Source: Bradyrhizobium zhanjiangense
GTDB lineage: Bacteria > Pseudomonadota > Alphaproteobacteria > Rhizobiales > Xanthobacteraceae
Direction: 5' to 3'
Length of the DNA: 64,000 nt
Assembly: GCF_004114935.1 (NCBI RefSeq)
Contig: NZ_CP022221.1
Location: forward strand, 2,253,001-2,317,000
The position numbers were made by a program, and so were the translations under genes. Positions 38,040 through 48,300 of the stretch are shown here, piece after piece. Below the pieces are notes generated by a model. That model searched no databases. It was not told the DNA's origin and saw nothing but the letters and a program-made list of their open reading frames with translations. Each line of letters begins with the position of its first letter. Position 1 is the first letter of the stretch.

Positions 38040-38202
38040 AGCCACGGCGCGGTTCAAGACAGTGGCCAGGTGCGTTGAGCCGCGCGTTCTGGATGCCATT
38101 CAGGGGCACGCGCCGCGCAAGGTCTCGGAGGGTTATGGCGACGTAACCATCAAGGCAAAGGCGAACGCCATGGCGAAGTGTCCCAGCATCACGGCAACAT
38201 AG
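38040..38202 (+). pseudogene. Tyrosine recombinase C-terminal fragment
   Basis: The plus strand reads ATARFKTVARCVEPRVLDAI, QGHAPRKVSEGYGDVTIKAK and ANAMAKCPSI before a stop. This is the end of a phage integrase: the GH of QGHA and the nucleophilic Tyr in SEGYGDVT, followed by the family's KAKANALAK-type tail. It could be the missing tail of the fragment at 34460-34912, with the secreted operon between them. Confidence 0.7.
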
Positions 38203-38285
38203 CAATAACCGTTGGCCGACAAAATTCTTACGGCCTGGGAGTTATGTAAGGGTCGAGACCAGATATTTGCATGAAAGGACCTGCG

Positions 38286-38682
38286 CTACACTTGATGGGA
38301 ATCAATCGCTGCGGCCTTAAAATTCAGCTGAATCAGTGCATCCATCACCTTGCCGAAGAACGCGTCAAACGCGTTTAGCTCTTTGCCCATCAATTTCTCA
38401 ATGTGAACATAGCCATCTCGCGGAGAGATTTCGACAGTGCGCTCAATTTCTTTGATCTTGCCGTCCGGGTACCGTGAGCAGCGCGTAACGGAACGCGGCA
38501 GAGCGAGCTCCTGCAGCAATCAGCTTCTTGAGCTTAGGGAGGAGAACGCGCCCGATCGTCCAAAGACGCAGACCAGGCTCACTCGCCGCGGCGTGCAGAT
38601 AGGCCTCCAGCGCCGCATCTAGCTCGACGCGCCGCTCCGGGGGACACCAGCCGCCGCCGCTCAGCGACCGCGTACACGACAT
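38286..38682 (-). pseudogene. Possible frameshifted hypothetical gene
   Basis: Two minus-strand frames join sensibly near 38470: KLKKLIAAGARSAAFRYALL followed one frame over by PDGKIKEIERTVEISPRDGY and VHIEKLMGKELNAFDAFFGK. Together they would encode about 130 residues. No family is recognised and the case rests only on protein-like composition. Confidence 0.25.
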
Positions 38683-38902
38683 CGTGGACGGATGAAGAAG
38701 ACCCCAAGACCGCGGATCGGCGGCGGCATCCGGAATTGGATCGCGATACCGCGGAAAAGAAGGAACCGCTCGACAGCGAGTTCGCGGCCGACCTCGCCGA
38801 CGAGTTCGATGAAGATGCCTCGCGGATGAGGCGCATGAACGACGTGATGCAGGGTGTCGCGCGCCAAGCCTCGCTCGATCCTGGCGATGATCTCGGATTG
38901 TG
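38670..38902 (+). pseudogene. traG: traG (conjugal coupling protein) 3' end
   Basis: The plus strand encodes SWTDEEDPKTADRRRHPELD, DSEFAADLADEFDEDASRMR and MNDVMQGVARQASLDPGDDL before TGA at 38900-38902. This acidic tail ending in ARQASxDPGD matches the end of rhizobial TraG/VirD4-type coupling proteins as I know them, and a trb-type CopG gene follows directly, as it does in intact transfer regions. The rest of traG is absent. Confidence 0.6.
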
Positions 38903-38936
38903 AGGCAGGCATGAAACGGCGAAGAAAAAAGCCCAG

Positions 38937-39370
38937 ATGTCGGTCTATCTCGATCCAGACGTCATGAAGGCGCTGTCGGCCTATGCCGCCCGCCGCGAGC
39001 AGTCGCCGTCGCTCATCGCCGAAGCCGCCATTGCGTCCTTCCTGTCGCCGGACGCCGATGAACGACGTGAAGCCGCCATCGCTAATCGCTTCGATCAGAT
39101 TGATCGCCGGATCGCGCGGCTTGAGATGTCGGGATTGCGGTTGAGACGATTGCACTCTTCATCCGCTTCTGGCTCACGACGACACCGCCACTCCCCGAAC
39201 CGGCCGCCAAGGCCGCGCGGGCCCAGGCCGGAGCGCGCTATGATAACTTCGTCGCAGCATTGGGCCGGCGACTAAGCCATGGGCCCAAGCTGAGGCAGGA
39301 AATCCTGGATGACGTAGATGGCATTCAATCTTCCGTCCGCCTAGACCAAGCGGGCCCCGAGGGCAATTAG
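38937..39370 (+). pseudogene. CopG-family protein of a conjugal transfer (trb) operon, frameshifted
   Basis: The N-terminus is a ribbon-helix-helix domain (SVYLDPDVMKALSAYAARRE, SLIAEAAIASFL) followed by the linker RFDQIDRRIARLE. After a frame change near 39140 it continues as ETIALFIRFWLTTTPPLPEP and YDNFVAALGRRLSHGPKLRQ to the stop at 39370. One indel breaks the gene. In intact transfer regions this gene sits between traG and trbB; here istB debris follows instead. Confidence 0.7.
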
Positions 39371-39659
39371 TCGTCCATTCTTTACAGCTCTGAGCACCGC
39401 AGCTCGGGGGAGCGCACAGGACAATCACCGTTCGGCTGTCGCTGCCGCTAGCATCTCGGATGCCGCGGAAATCAAATCCGCAACGCCCGAAAGCATCTAG
39501 TTTGCAATGACAGCGGTCAATAGGGGAGCCGCAGTCCAGAACGAGAGTCGCTCGACGGGCGCCCGCGCGGAGTCGCAGTGAGCTCGCGAATGCCCGACCA
39601 CGTATGCCAATTGCAGTCCGTACGCGAGTCCCTTGGTCGCGCTCATGACGTACGCACGA
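39371..39659. other. Gap without a supported gene
   Basis: No frame on either strand resembles a known protein. It probably consists of degraded transposon sequence between the CopG remnant and the istB remnant. Confidence 0.3.
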
Positions 39660-40278
39660 CATCAGGCGCGATCTTGGCAATTGGTGGGCGGCGTCTGGAT
39701 GCAAGCGTCCAAGGGCGTCATCCTCGATGATCGGCACTCCGTAACGGCGGGAACATCTCCAAGCGCCAGTCGACGGAACCAAAGCATTATTGGTGTTGTC
39801 GGACTCTGCACCGTGGGGCTGCAGTAAAGGGTACGCGCGTCCCCGCGAGCAAGCGCGAGGGCTTCGAACAGCCTCGGGACGTGATGATAGAGGACGGAGC
39901 GATTGTCGCGGCAGGCCTTGTGGCCGAGGGCACAGGCTAACCAACTATTGCCCAGGCCAGTGGCGCCGGTGACGAGCAAGTTCTCGTGGCGATCGATCCA
40001 GCGACCTTCAACGAGCTTGGCGAAAACGGCGAGATCGATGCCATGCGGGTACGCAGATCAACGTCTTCGACGCAAGCATTCTGGCGCAACGCGGCGAACT
40101 TGAGGCGCATGGTGTGCCGCCTGGTGTCGCGTTCGGCGGCTTCGCGGTCGACCAACAGGCCGATCCGATCTTCGAACGGCATGACTTCGAGATCGGGTAA
40201 TCCGCGCTGCTCCTCGAAGACCTTGGCCATTCCGCTAAGGCCGAGCTCGATCAGCCGTTTCGTGGGTTGGGCATTCAT
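39660..40278 (-). pseudogene. istB: IS21-family helper ATPase istB, frameshifted and truncated
   Basis: The N-terminal part is perfect IstB (MNAQPTKRLIELGLSGMAKV, PFEDRIGLLVDREAAERDTR, LKFAALRQNACVEDVDLRT). A frame change near 40040 leads to the ATPase core (LLVTGATGLGNSWLACALGH and VPRLFEALALARGD). Walker A reads GATGLGNSW, with Asn replacing the catalytic Lys. The sequence degenerates after about 39800. The istA partner is not recognisable. Confidence 0.8.
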
Positions 40279-41034
40279 GGTCTCCTTTGCATCAGTGGAA
40301 GTAAGGCAGCAGGCGGAGCGCGGGGGGCGCTCGCTGCTGGACTACGGCGCGCGCACCTCATCCTGCTTGAGCTCGATCAGGAATTCGCGCCAACATTGGT
40401 GCGAGTATGCGAGCATGTCCATTCGGCTCGCATAGGCGGACCGCTGATTGAGTAGTGGTTCGACCGGCTGAAGCCGGCGAATCTCGCGCGATTTCCGAGT
40501 GATCGGCATCCCGTGAGAATACGCACCTTGGGCCGATTTGACGAATCGCATTGACGATGCACAATAAGGTACCCTGTCCGTTTGCTATCCTCGGATATGG
40601 CCACGACGGTCCCAGCGTCGGCCTCCATGGCCCCCAGAAGGTGCTGGGACCTGTTCGTTCTTCACCCTCAATCGGGTGAACAGTTCGCTTCTCGCTTGCC
40701 GGAGTTTCAGGTAGGCCGCGCTCTCGTTTGTTCTTTGTCGCGCCGGCCGGGCTATCCCGTTCATTCGGGTTGGCAACCCGAGCCGAGCGTAGGCTCGAGG
40801 GGTAAGGCAGAACTACTGGTCGCGGGCTGAGATCCAGATGCACATATGCGGTGCAAGACTGTGCCCGGCGTCCGCCCGCATCGCCTAGACCTCCGAACCA
40901 GCTCCCACCGGTGGAACGCGATGCACCACTCAGACCCGCGCACCGATTGCGAAGGTCAGGCGGAATGAGACCTCGGAGATGGTCGCGTCAGACGTGGCGA
41001 ATGCGGCCGCGGTTTTATCTCCGTTCTTCGAACT
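40279..41034. other. Gap without a supported gene
   Basis: Open frames are short and low-information on both strands, and no istA or other transposase segment could be recognised. The right edge leads into the tts box, so this stretch separates the insertion-sequence debris from the effector locus. Confidence 0.35.
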
Positions 41035-41064
41035 TCGTCAGCTTCTCGAAAGCCAGGTTTTCTA
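41035..41064 (+). promoter_or_regulatory. tts box (TtsI-dependent type III secretion promoter)
   Basis: A 30-bp element beginning TCGTCAGCTTCTCGAAAGC and ending TCTA. It matches the rhizobial tts-box consensus (TCGTCAGCTTnTCGAAAGCT, then a C and a terminal TA) at 18 of the 19 fixed positions in the first 20 bases (C for T at position 20). It also keeps the terminal TA; the later C is T here. It lies 122 bp before the ATG of the gene at 41187. TtsI, a response-regulator-type activator induced through NodD and flavonoids, would drive transcription. Confidence 0.88.
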
Positions 41065-41186
41065 GCATCCGAACTTGGCCTCTCGATGACGAAGCCGCAC
41101 ATGTCTGAATTCGTGGTTAATTCCAGCACACTCTCCGGCAAGATTCTTCAAGAGGCCGTTGTTCCCATAACAGATAGGAGAGCTGA

Positions 41187-41762
41187 ATGGATCCGAATCC
41201 GATCGATAATGCCCGCTCACCAGGATCACCGACGTCGCACGTCTGGACACAGGAAGATCATGACTTGTTCAGTCAGATCATGAATGAGGCCGGACCATCA
41301 TCATCTGCCGCGCCTGAAGAAGCGGTAGATGTCTCATTCGCCGGTCCCCAAAGATTTTCCCATGGTTCGCAATTCGCTCCTGACTCAATGGTCGAGCGGC
41401 TGTTCCATCGTGGTCTCTTGCCGGATGCGGACCAGCCGACGATGACCTATGAAATCCAAGGTCACCGCTACACGGCCGGTTTGGATGATTCCGATCGCGT
41501 TCGTCTTGTTCATAACCCTGCGGAGGACCAAGTGGTTGGGGTAGGCCGGGCGGGGATATCGGACTTCGGAGCCTTCTTCACGGAGACGCGGCGCTTCGGA
41601 ACGCCGCTACCAGTGCAATGGGCCACACCTGCCCTCATGGATAAGTTGCGCGAGGAGGATCTCATGCCGACCGCAAACACCCCCAAAACAATCCAGCTCA
41701 ACGGAAGGGCCTACCAAGCCGAGTTGGCCGAAGGAGGGTTCGTTAAGCTTACGCGGGTCTGA
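41187..41762 (+). CDS. Putative type III-secreted effector with duplicated module
   Basis: 191 residues from ATG 41187, preceded by TAGGAGAG and a strong tts box. The N-terminus is polar and Ser/Pro/Asn-rich (MDPNPIDNARSPGSPTSHVW), as expected of a type III secretion signal. Two related segments of about 43 residues follow: 66-109 (MVERLFHRGLLPDADQPTM, then YEIQGHRYTAGLDDSDRVRL) and 148-190 (PALMDKLREEDLMPTANTPK, then IQLNGRAYQAELAEGGFVKL). The last shared part is a predicted beta-hairpin. Secretion is inferred from the promoter and composition; the biochemical role is unknown. Confidence 0.78.
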   Translation: MDPNPIDNARSPGSPTSHVWTQEDHDLFSQIMNEAGPSSSAAPEEAVDVSFAGPQRFSHGSQFAPDSMVERLFHRGLLPDADQPTMTYEIQGHRYTAGLDDSDRVRLVHNPAEDQVVGVGRAGISDFGAFFTETRRFGTPLPVQWATPALMDKLREEDLMPTANTPKTIQLNGRAYQAELAEGGFVKLTRV

Positions 41763-42304
41763 GGCGCAACCCGACTGTGACCGATCGCGCCCGCCCGGAA
41801 CCCCGCGATCGCTTCGGTTGCTACCGACCCAGGCAATTCATCGCTCAGTAGTGAATTGTTCGCGCCGCCAGTGGGTACGCATCGTCGGACCCACTGGCAG
41901 GCACCGGGAGTCTCGGTCGCTGCGCGGTTGCGGTAAGCTGCGTCGTTTCGCGAGGCCGGCGTCGAGCATCATCTCGACAAGCTTTCGAAATTGCCATCCG
42001 CCGACGGCATGGCAGCCGCTTCGACCGAAGCGACGTGCCAGTGACCAGCGCTATCGTGAAGCGAGCGGAGTGCAGCCGCCGCGAAAGGGCTGTCGCGTCC
42101 TAGAAAAAGACCGAAGGCGTCAACCGGACTGCATCGCTAAGCGCTGCTTCTTGGAAATTATTGAGTGTGTACTTCTCGAAGAGCATTTGGCGCGGTGATT
42201 GATGCACTCTATAGCTTCGTCCCTAAACAAGCGGCCGAGCCGGCGCGTGGCTATCGCGCTCGTGAGGGCAGGCAGCACATTTTCCGCTACATTGGAGATG
42301 GATT
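41763..42304. other. Gap with degenerate tts-like sequences
   Basis: An open frame of 126 codons (41818-42198) is arginine/proline-rich and resembles nothing known. Two weak tts-like cores occur: CAAGCTTTCGAAA at 41978-41990, which lacks one spacer base, and ACTTCTCGAA at 42171-42180, which keeps only the CTTCTCGAA centre. Neither is convincing alone. The giant effector gene could instead be read through from the strong tts box at 41035. Confidence 0.35.
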
Positions 42305-45300
42305 ATGAGGCGCATTGACGAGCGCGGCAAGTCGCCCATTTCAGAATTTGGTGCCAACGAAAGTCGAAGCGCTGAAGGTTCTAGCGCTGGATCGGCTTAT
42401 GCTCCGGCTGAAGAGGGCCGATCATTCAGTTCTGTTGTGGGGCGGATGCGTTCTGAGCCTCAGGATTCAGATGCATCATACTCTCGCATTGCGCCGCGCG
42501 CCAGCGGCGCGGGACGGCTTGCCGGTCCTCCCGCCGGCCCACATCGACTCCTCGGGGCTGCGCTGCAGGGCGCAATCGGCGGGAGGAAGCGACCTTCTGA
42601 TCCTTACAGTGGCGGACCAAGTCGAGACGCCGGCCCCTTGCCTGCGCGTGGCGAAGAGTCCTGGCGCCCCGATCGAGAGGCTGAAAGCTCACACGCGGAC
42701 AGACGCGCGCCAGATACGCAATCCGTGTCTGAGAGGAGTGGCAGACCAGGAAGGTGGAGCACCTCCAATGCGCCGACGCAGTCAATCCAGCGTGAAGGTT
42801 CGGAATGTACTTATGATGGCGCAGCAAATCGGGAAGCACGCCTGGCGCGTTCTGATTGCGGTCGGTGGCGTGCCCACCAGCCGGCTGAAAGCTCGCAAAG
42901 AGGCGAGCTTTCAGCGAATACGCAACCAGTGTCCGAGCGGGGTGGCAGGCCAGGAGGCTGGCGCATCGGCGGTGTTCCTGTGCAGCCAATCCAGTCTGAG
43001 AGCTCGGGGCGATCCCATCGAACTCACGGTGACGCAGCCAATCTGGAAATTGACCCGTCGCATTCGGATGGCGGCCGGCGGCGAGCCGATCGAGCGGTCG
43101 AACGTTCGCAAGCAGGCGGGCTGGTGCCGCATAGCCAATCCGTCTCTGACTTAAGTGGCGGACCAGGAAGGCCGCACGTCGACAATTCGGCCGTGCAGAA
43201 AGTCCAAGCTGGAATGCCGGAAAGGCCTTCTAGACGATCGGATGAACTAAATGCTGCGCTAAGAGAAATCGCCAGCGCTCGCGACATCGGCCCATTCTCA
43301 CGTGCAGTGGTACGTTACAGCAAGCAGCTGCGGAAGCAGGATGATCTTTCAGAGTTTCTGCAAACCGCGGCTGCCCGTTTCGATGCTCGATTTGTTGCGC
43401 ATTTGGAAGAAAATATCCGCTCCTCGTGGGGGTACGCCACGACATGCAACGCGGTGAGCCGGGAAGCTGGAGGTGAGGCCGGCATACAAGCTTGCCGGTC
43501 CTTAGCGGTCCGGGTGTCGCGTCTTGACAAGACGCTTATGAAGCAAATGAATCCCAGCGCCCTTTCTCTCTTCGCATCATCGTTCGGTCGGCACCCCACG
43601 GCGGCGGAATGCCGCGAGGCAGTCGTCAACATCGCCGAATTCTGTTGCGACGAGAGCTTTGCGTTTCAGGAACTGCAAAGTCAAAGTCTGGCATTGCTGG
43701 TCAACGGCTTCGCTAAATGGCCAGCCGAGGAGAGCTGTGGCCAAGCCACTGCGGCGATCGCCCGAGAGGTTTGTAGCGCTCGCCTGTCTGAATACACTCC
43801 GCAGAACCTGGGGAATCTGGCGAACGGCTTCAGCAAGTGGCCGGATCGGCCACACTGCGCCCAAGCCGCAGGCCTGCTTGCTGGCGAAATCTGCCGCCGC
43901 GCCGCTTGCAACAACGGTCTATGCGATTTCAATCAGCAGGGACTATCCAACCTGGTGAACGGATTCGGCAAGTGGCCGGACGATCGCTGCGGCCGGGCTA
44001 TTGTCGCTATCGCCAGGGAGATCGTCGCACGCGCCGACCAACTCCCTGATTTTACTTCACAGGCACTGGCTAACCTGGTGAATGGTTTTAGAAAGTGGCC
44101 GGAAGAGGACGACTGCCGCCGAGCCACAGCCGCGATCGCCGACGAGGTGATTCGCCGCGCGCAAAACAACGAGCTCGGTGGTTTGGTTGCGCAGGACTTG
44201 GCGAACCTGGGGAACGGGTTCAGCAAGTGGCCAAACGAGGCGGCATGCCGCAAGGCTACGGTCGAAATCGGAATCGAACTCTGCCGCCGCGCCGCACTCG
44301 ATGCTTCGCTCTCTGATTTTTGGCCGCAACACTTGTCGAACCTGGTAAACGGCTTCAGCAAGTGGCCGGAAGAGTCCATTCTCGCTCGAGCCGCAAGCGT
44401 CATCGGCGCCGTACTCTGTCGCCGCGCCAGCCGCGCCGACGGGCTTTCTGATTTTACTCCGCAGCACTTGGCGAACCTCGTGAACGGGTTCGTCAAATGG
44501 CCGGAAGAGACGCGTTGCAACGAAGCTATCCTTGCGATTGCCGACGAGGTTGTTCGCGCCGATGCAAGCCGGCTCTCGAGTCTTGCTCCACAGCTACTGG
44601 AGAACCTGGTAAGCGGTTTCAGTAGCAGGCCCGAAGAAACCTGTCGCCGAGCTACCGTCAAAATGGCGGATGAGATCCTGTCCCGCGCGGACCGTGAGGG
44701 CCAGTTCCCCGCTTTTGGTCTGCGAAGCCTAGCAAACTTGGTGAATGGTTTCGGCAAATGGCCGGAACAATGTCGCGACGTTGCGGTCGCGATCGCAAAA
44801 GAAGTCCTCGCGCGCAAAGAAGAGCTGCCTGCCTGTGATCCGCAGGCATTTGCGCTTCTGGTGAGCGGTTTCAGCAACTGGCCGAAAGAGACGATCTGTC
44901 GCGACGTCACTGTCGCGATTGCCAACGAGATCGCCGCGCGCGAAGAAGGGCTTTCTGATTTTGATTCGCAGGGCCTGGCAACTCTGGCCAACGGGTTGAT
45001 CAAGTGGGCAGACGAGGTCGATTCTAGTTCGGCAAAAATCGCGATCGCCAGGGAGGTCATTGCACGCGCCTACCTACTCCCAACTTTTACTGCATCGGAA
45101 GTGACGAGCCTGCTCAATGCGTTCTGTGATTGGCCAGAGACGGAGGACTGCCTCAAAGCGGCAGACTTGATCGCAACCGAACTCTGCCGGCGCGTCAGCC
45201 GCGACGACAAACTGGTCGGTTTTGCTCCACGGCACCTGGCACTCCTGGCCAATGCTTTCGGCAAGCGGCCAATGGGAGAGCTGAATTCTCGCCAAGCCGT

Positions 45301-48300
45301 GGTCGCAATTGCCGAGGCGTTCTATAGCCGCGCGGACGACCTTTCGATACTTACTTACCGGCACGTGACGGCGGCGGTGAATGGTTTTAGCAAATGGCCC
45401 AAGGAGAATGCCTGTCTGCGAGCCACGGGTTTGATCGCTGCTGAACTGCGCCGCCGCGCCGTCAGCGATGGCGGACTCCCTGATCTTACCCCGCCGCAAT
45501 TAGCCAGCCTGGTAAACGGTTTCAGCAAGTGGCCCGAAGATGAGGACACAAGCCAAGCCATATTTGCCGTCGCAAGCGAGCTCGTCCGTCGCGGCGCCGC
45601 AGGGCTCTCCCATTTCAATGACTGGCAGTTGGCAGTCCTGATCAATGGCTTGAGCAAATGGCCAACAGCAGAGGTCTGTCTGCAAGCTGCACGCCTGATC
45701 GCCAACGAACTCTGCCACCGCGCCGCTCGGCTCCCGAATTTTACGGAACAGTATCTGGGAATGCTGATGAACGGATTCAGCAAGTGGCCGGAAGAGGCGG
45801 CGTGCCACCGGGCGGTAGTGGACATCGCGCGTGGACTCGGCCGGGGAGGCCACTGGTTCGGTGCCTTCACGACGCCTCAGTTGCGCATGATCGCAAATGC
45901 CCTAGGGCGAAGTATCACGAGAGGGGAAGACGCGGGGGAGATCATCGAGACCGCTTTGCTGAAGGATCGCTTACATCAGCTGGCCCATCACCTGCACTAT
46001 GCCAATGATCGGCTAGAGCACAGCGATGTGCTGACCATCGCCGCCATTTTCAAGGCCTTGGCGAAGGGCGGCCTGATCGAGGATCTTGGTTTACTCGCAC
46101 CGATCGGGTTAGATCGGCTCAACCAATTGCTTCGTGCCCCTGAATTTGCCGCTGAGAATAACCTCGAAACCATGGGCAATCTCTGTGCCGCTCTGGTGCC
46201 GCTGGCGCGCAGCCCGCACCTGCGGTGGCACAGGAGACAGGCTCTCTACTTGCTGAACGACGTCCAACCCATCTTGGAGCAAAAGATCGAGGCACATTTC
46301 AACGCAAGCAAGGCCGAGCGAATCCGTGGGCCGCTCGCCAGTCGCGGTCCCGCCCTTTCGGTTTATCAGGTGCTCAAGGCTCGTGCGGTCTTGGCGACAA
46401 TGTTCAAGCGACCCGATGTCGAGGGCAAGAGCTCCGATTTGCGGATGAGGCAGCAAGAGCTGCAGCGCGGGACCAGAAAGATCCTGGCCAGCACGCGTGA
46501 CCTCATCCAAGGCGATCTTTCCAATATGAGCTGGAACATGATCGCGCAGATCGAGGCGGATAGTCCGATCGATGCGCTGGACACATTCGTCGAACAGAAC
46601 GCGGCAACGATCCGAGACAAATATCCTGCGGCCATATTCGATGTCCACAAGGTCTTGCGAGCCATGGACCACGACCCCAGGCCCCCACAGGGCGAAGCGG
46701 GCCTGATGCGCTTGCCGGTGGTGGACATGCAGGGGCGGCCACTGCCCACGGAGCCCGAGACACGATATTCGATTTTTCATCGGCTGACGTCGGGAACGAT
46801 AGAGGTGGTCGCAGTGCAGCTGCCAGCAAAGCCGAGCGCCTTCATGTTGGCGCGTACGTTCACGTACAAAGGTGTGCCATACCGTATGGACCTGTTCGGC
46901 GGCAGCAAGTTGAAGGCATCAAAACGGACCTTGTCGGAAATCGCCGCCCATGCTCCAGGCGCACCGGCAGCAGCGTCTTCGGGGGGGAAGTTGCTCGCCG
47001 TTCCCTATGCCGAAACCGCTCCGGGCACGTCATTCGAGAAGCTACTGCGTGCCTGGGCGCCGTTCAAAGAGGCCTATTGGTACACTCAGCGCAGGGGGTT
47101 TGCGGCGCCACCAGCGATCAAGGATCTAGGCCCTCATGACAACGTGCTGGAGGGCGCCTTCAGGCTGTTGCTGACGCCGGATCGCCCGACCAGCGAGGCG
47201 CATCCCTTCAAACTGACTGGACCGGAAGGCCCGATTGCTTTGCGGCCGCATGACGGCTGTGGCTTCATCAAGGCCTCGCTCGCCGAGCGTATGCTAGCTG
47301 TTCGCCGGGCCGGCCCCCAGGAGGGCCCCGATCGGATGCCGGCCTATGGTGAGGGAAGGAGATCGTCCGTGCCAGCCGCGGCGCTGCAACACTATCCACG
47401 CAGTGAGCGTGTGGCGGAAGAGGCGCGCGAGATGGCCAAGACCTGGCTTGAGAGCAGAGGAGGGGAAAGCCTGATAGGCGAGCAGCTGTTTCGCACGGTG
47501 ACGGCAGGCCACATCGATGGTCCCGGTGCGGTTGCGGTCCCGTCCAGTGATAATGACCTCCATGTGCCGAAGCGCAAGAGCGAGACGTTGACGCAAACGG
47601 GGGGCGTGCTGATCGGGCGATCTCCCTATGACAAGCCCAACCTGCGCCCGCTCGCCGCCGAACGAGTCAAGTTGGCCGCTGATGGGGATCCGACTGCGGC
47701 GTTCCTCGATCGATGCGTGGCCATGCAATACAGTTTCAGTGTCGCCCAAAAGTCGCGGGAGGAGCTGGCGTCCGACGATCCGAGCTTCTTCGCCAAAGGT
47801 ATTCTGATCGTGGTGCCGGATGAGATGTGGCCGGCCAACTACGCCGATCGAGGGCTCGTGATGTCGGCGGAGGACGTCAAGTGCCATTCGAGCTGGACCG
47901 AGCGCAAGGACCGCGCAAAGGTAGACACGGCGGTCGACTGCGTCGGTATCCTGCAGGCGACTGAGGTGTTCGCTCCGGGCTCGTTGGTCGCCGTGCCGAC
48001 TGGCGAGCAGAAAAAGCTCGACGGCGACTTCGACGGGGATACCGTCGTTATCATCGGCGACCGACCGCAGCTGTATGAGCATGTTCGCCAGTTCGATGAG
48101 AAGGAGCAAGCTCGCGGAGTTCGCTCCCTCAAGCCGCCAAAGTCGTATACCCCCGCGATCGAGGGCAATAATTACCAATTCAGTCGTGCCAGCCAGATCC
48201 TCGCGGCGACGCGGGATGCCTTGGAAATTTATACCGGCCTGCAGCGGAGCTTTCTGGCGCAGTCCCATGAGGCACGACGCTGGTTTGCCGAGCGTGCCAT

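Noticed and set aside
41973..42000. Second tts box before the giant effector
   Set aside because: The core lacks the spacer base (AGCTT-TCGAAA) and the flanking positions do not match. Kept only as a weak remark, not called as a feature of its own.
43933..45060. Minus-strand open frame of 375 codons inside the effector
   Set aside because: It is a mirror of the SKWP repeats: its serine/alanine repeats follow the repeat period and it has no start signal.
43545..45960. Regularly spaced ~120-bp repeats, possible CRISPR-like array
   Set aside because: The repeats keep one long reading frame, vary at the DNA level and encode the SKWP motif. Neither repeat nor spacer lengths fit CRISPR.
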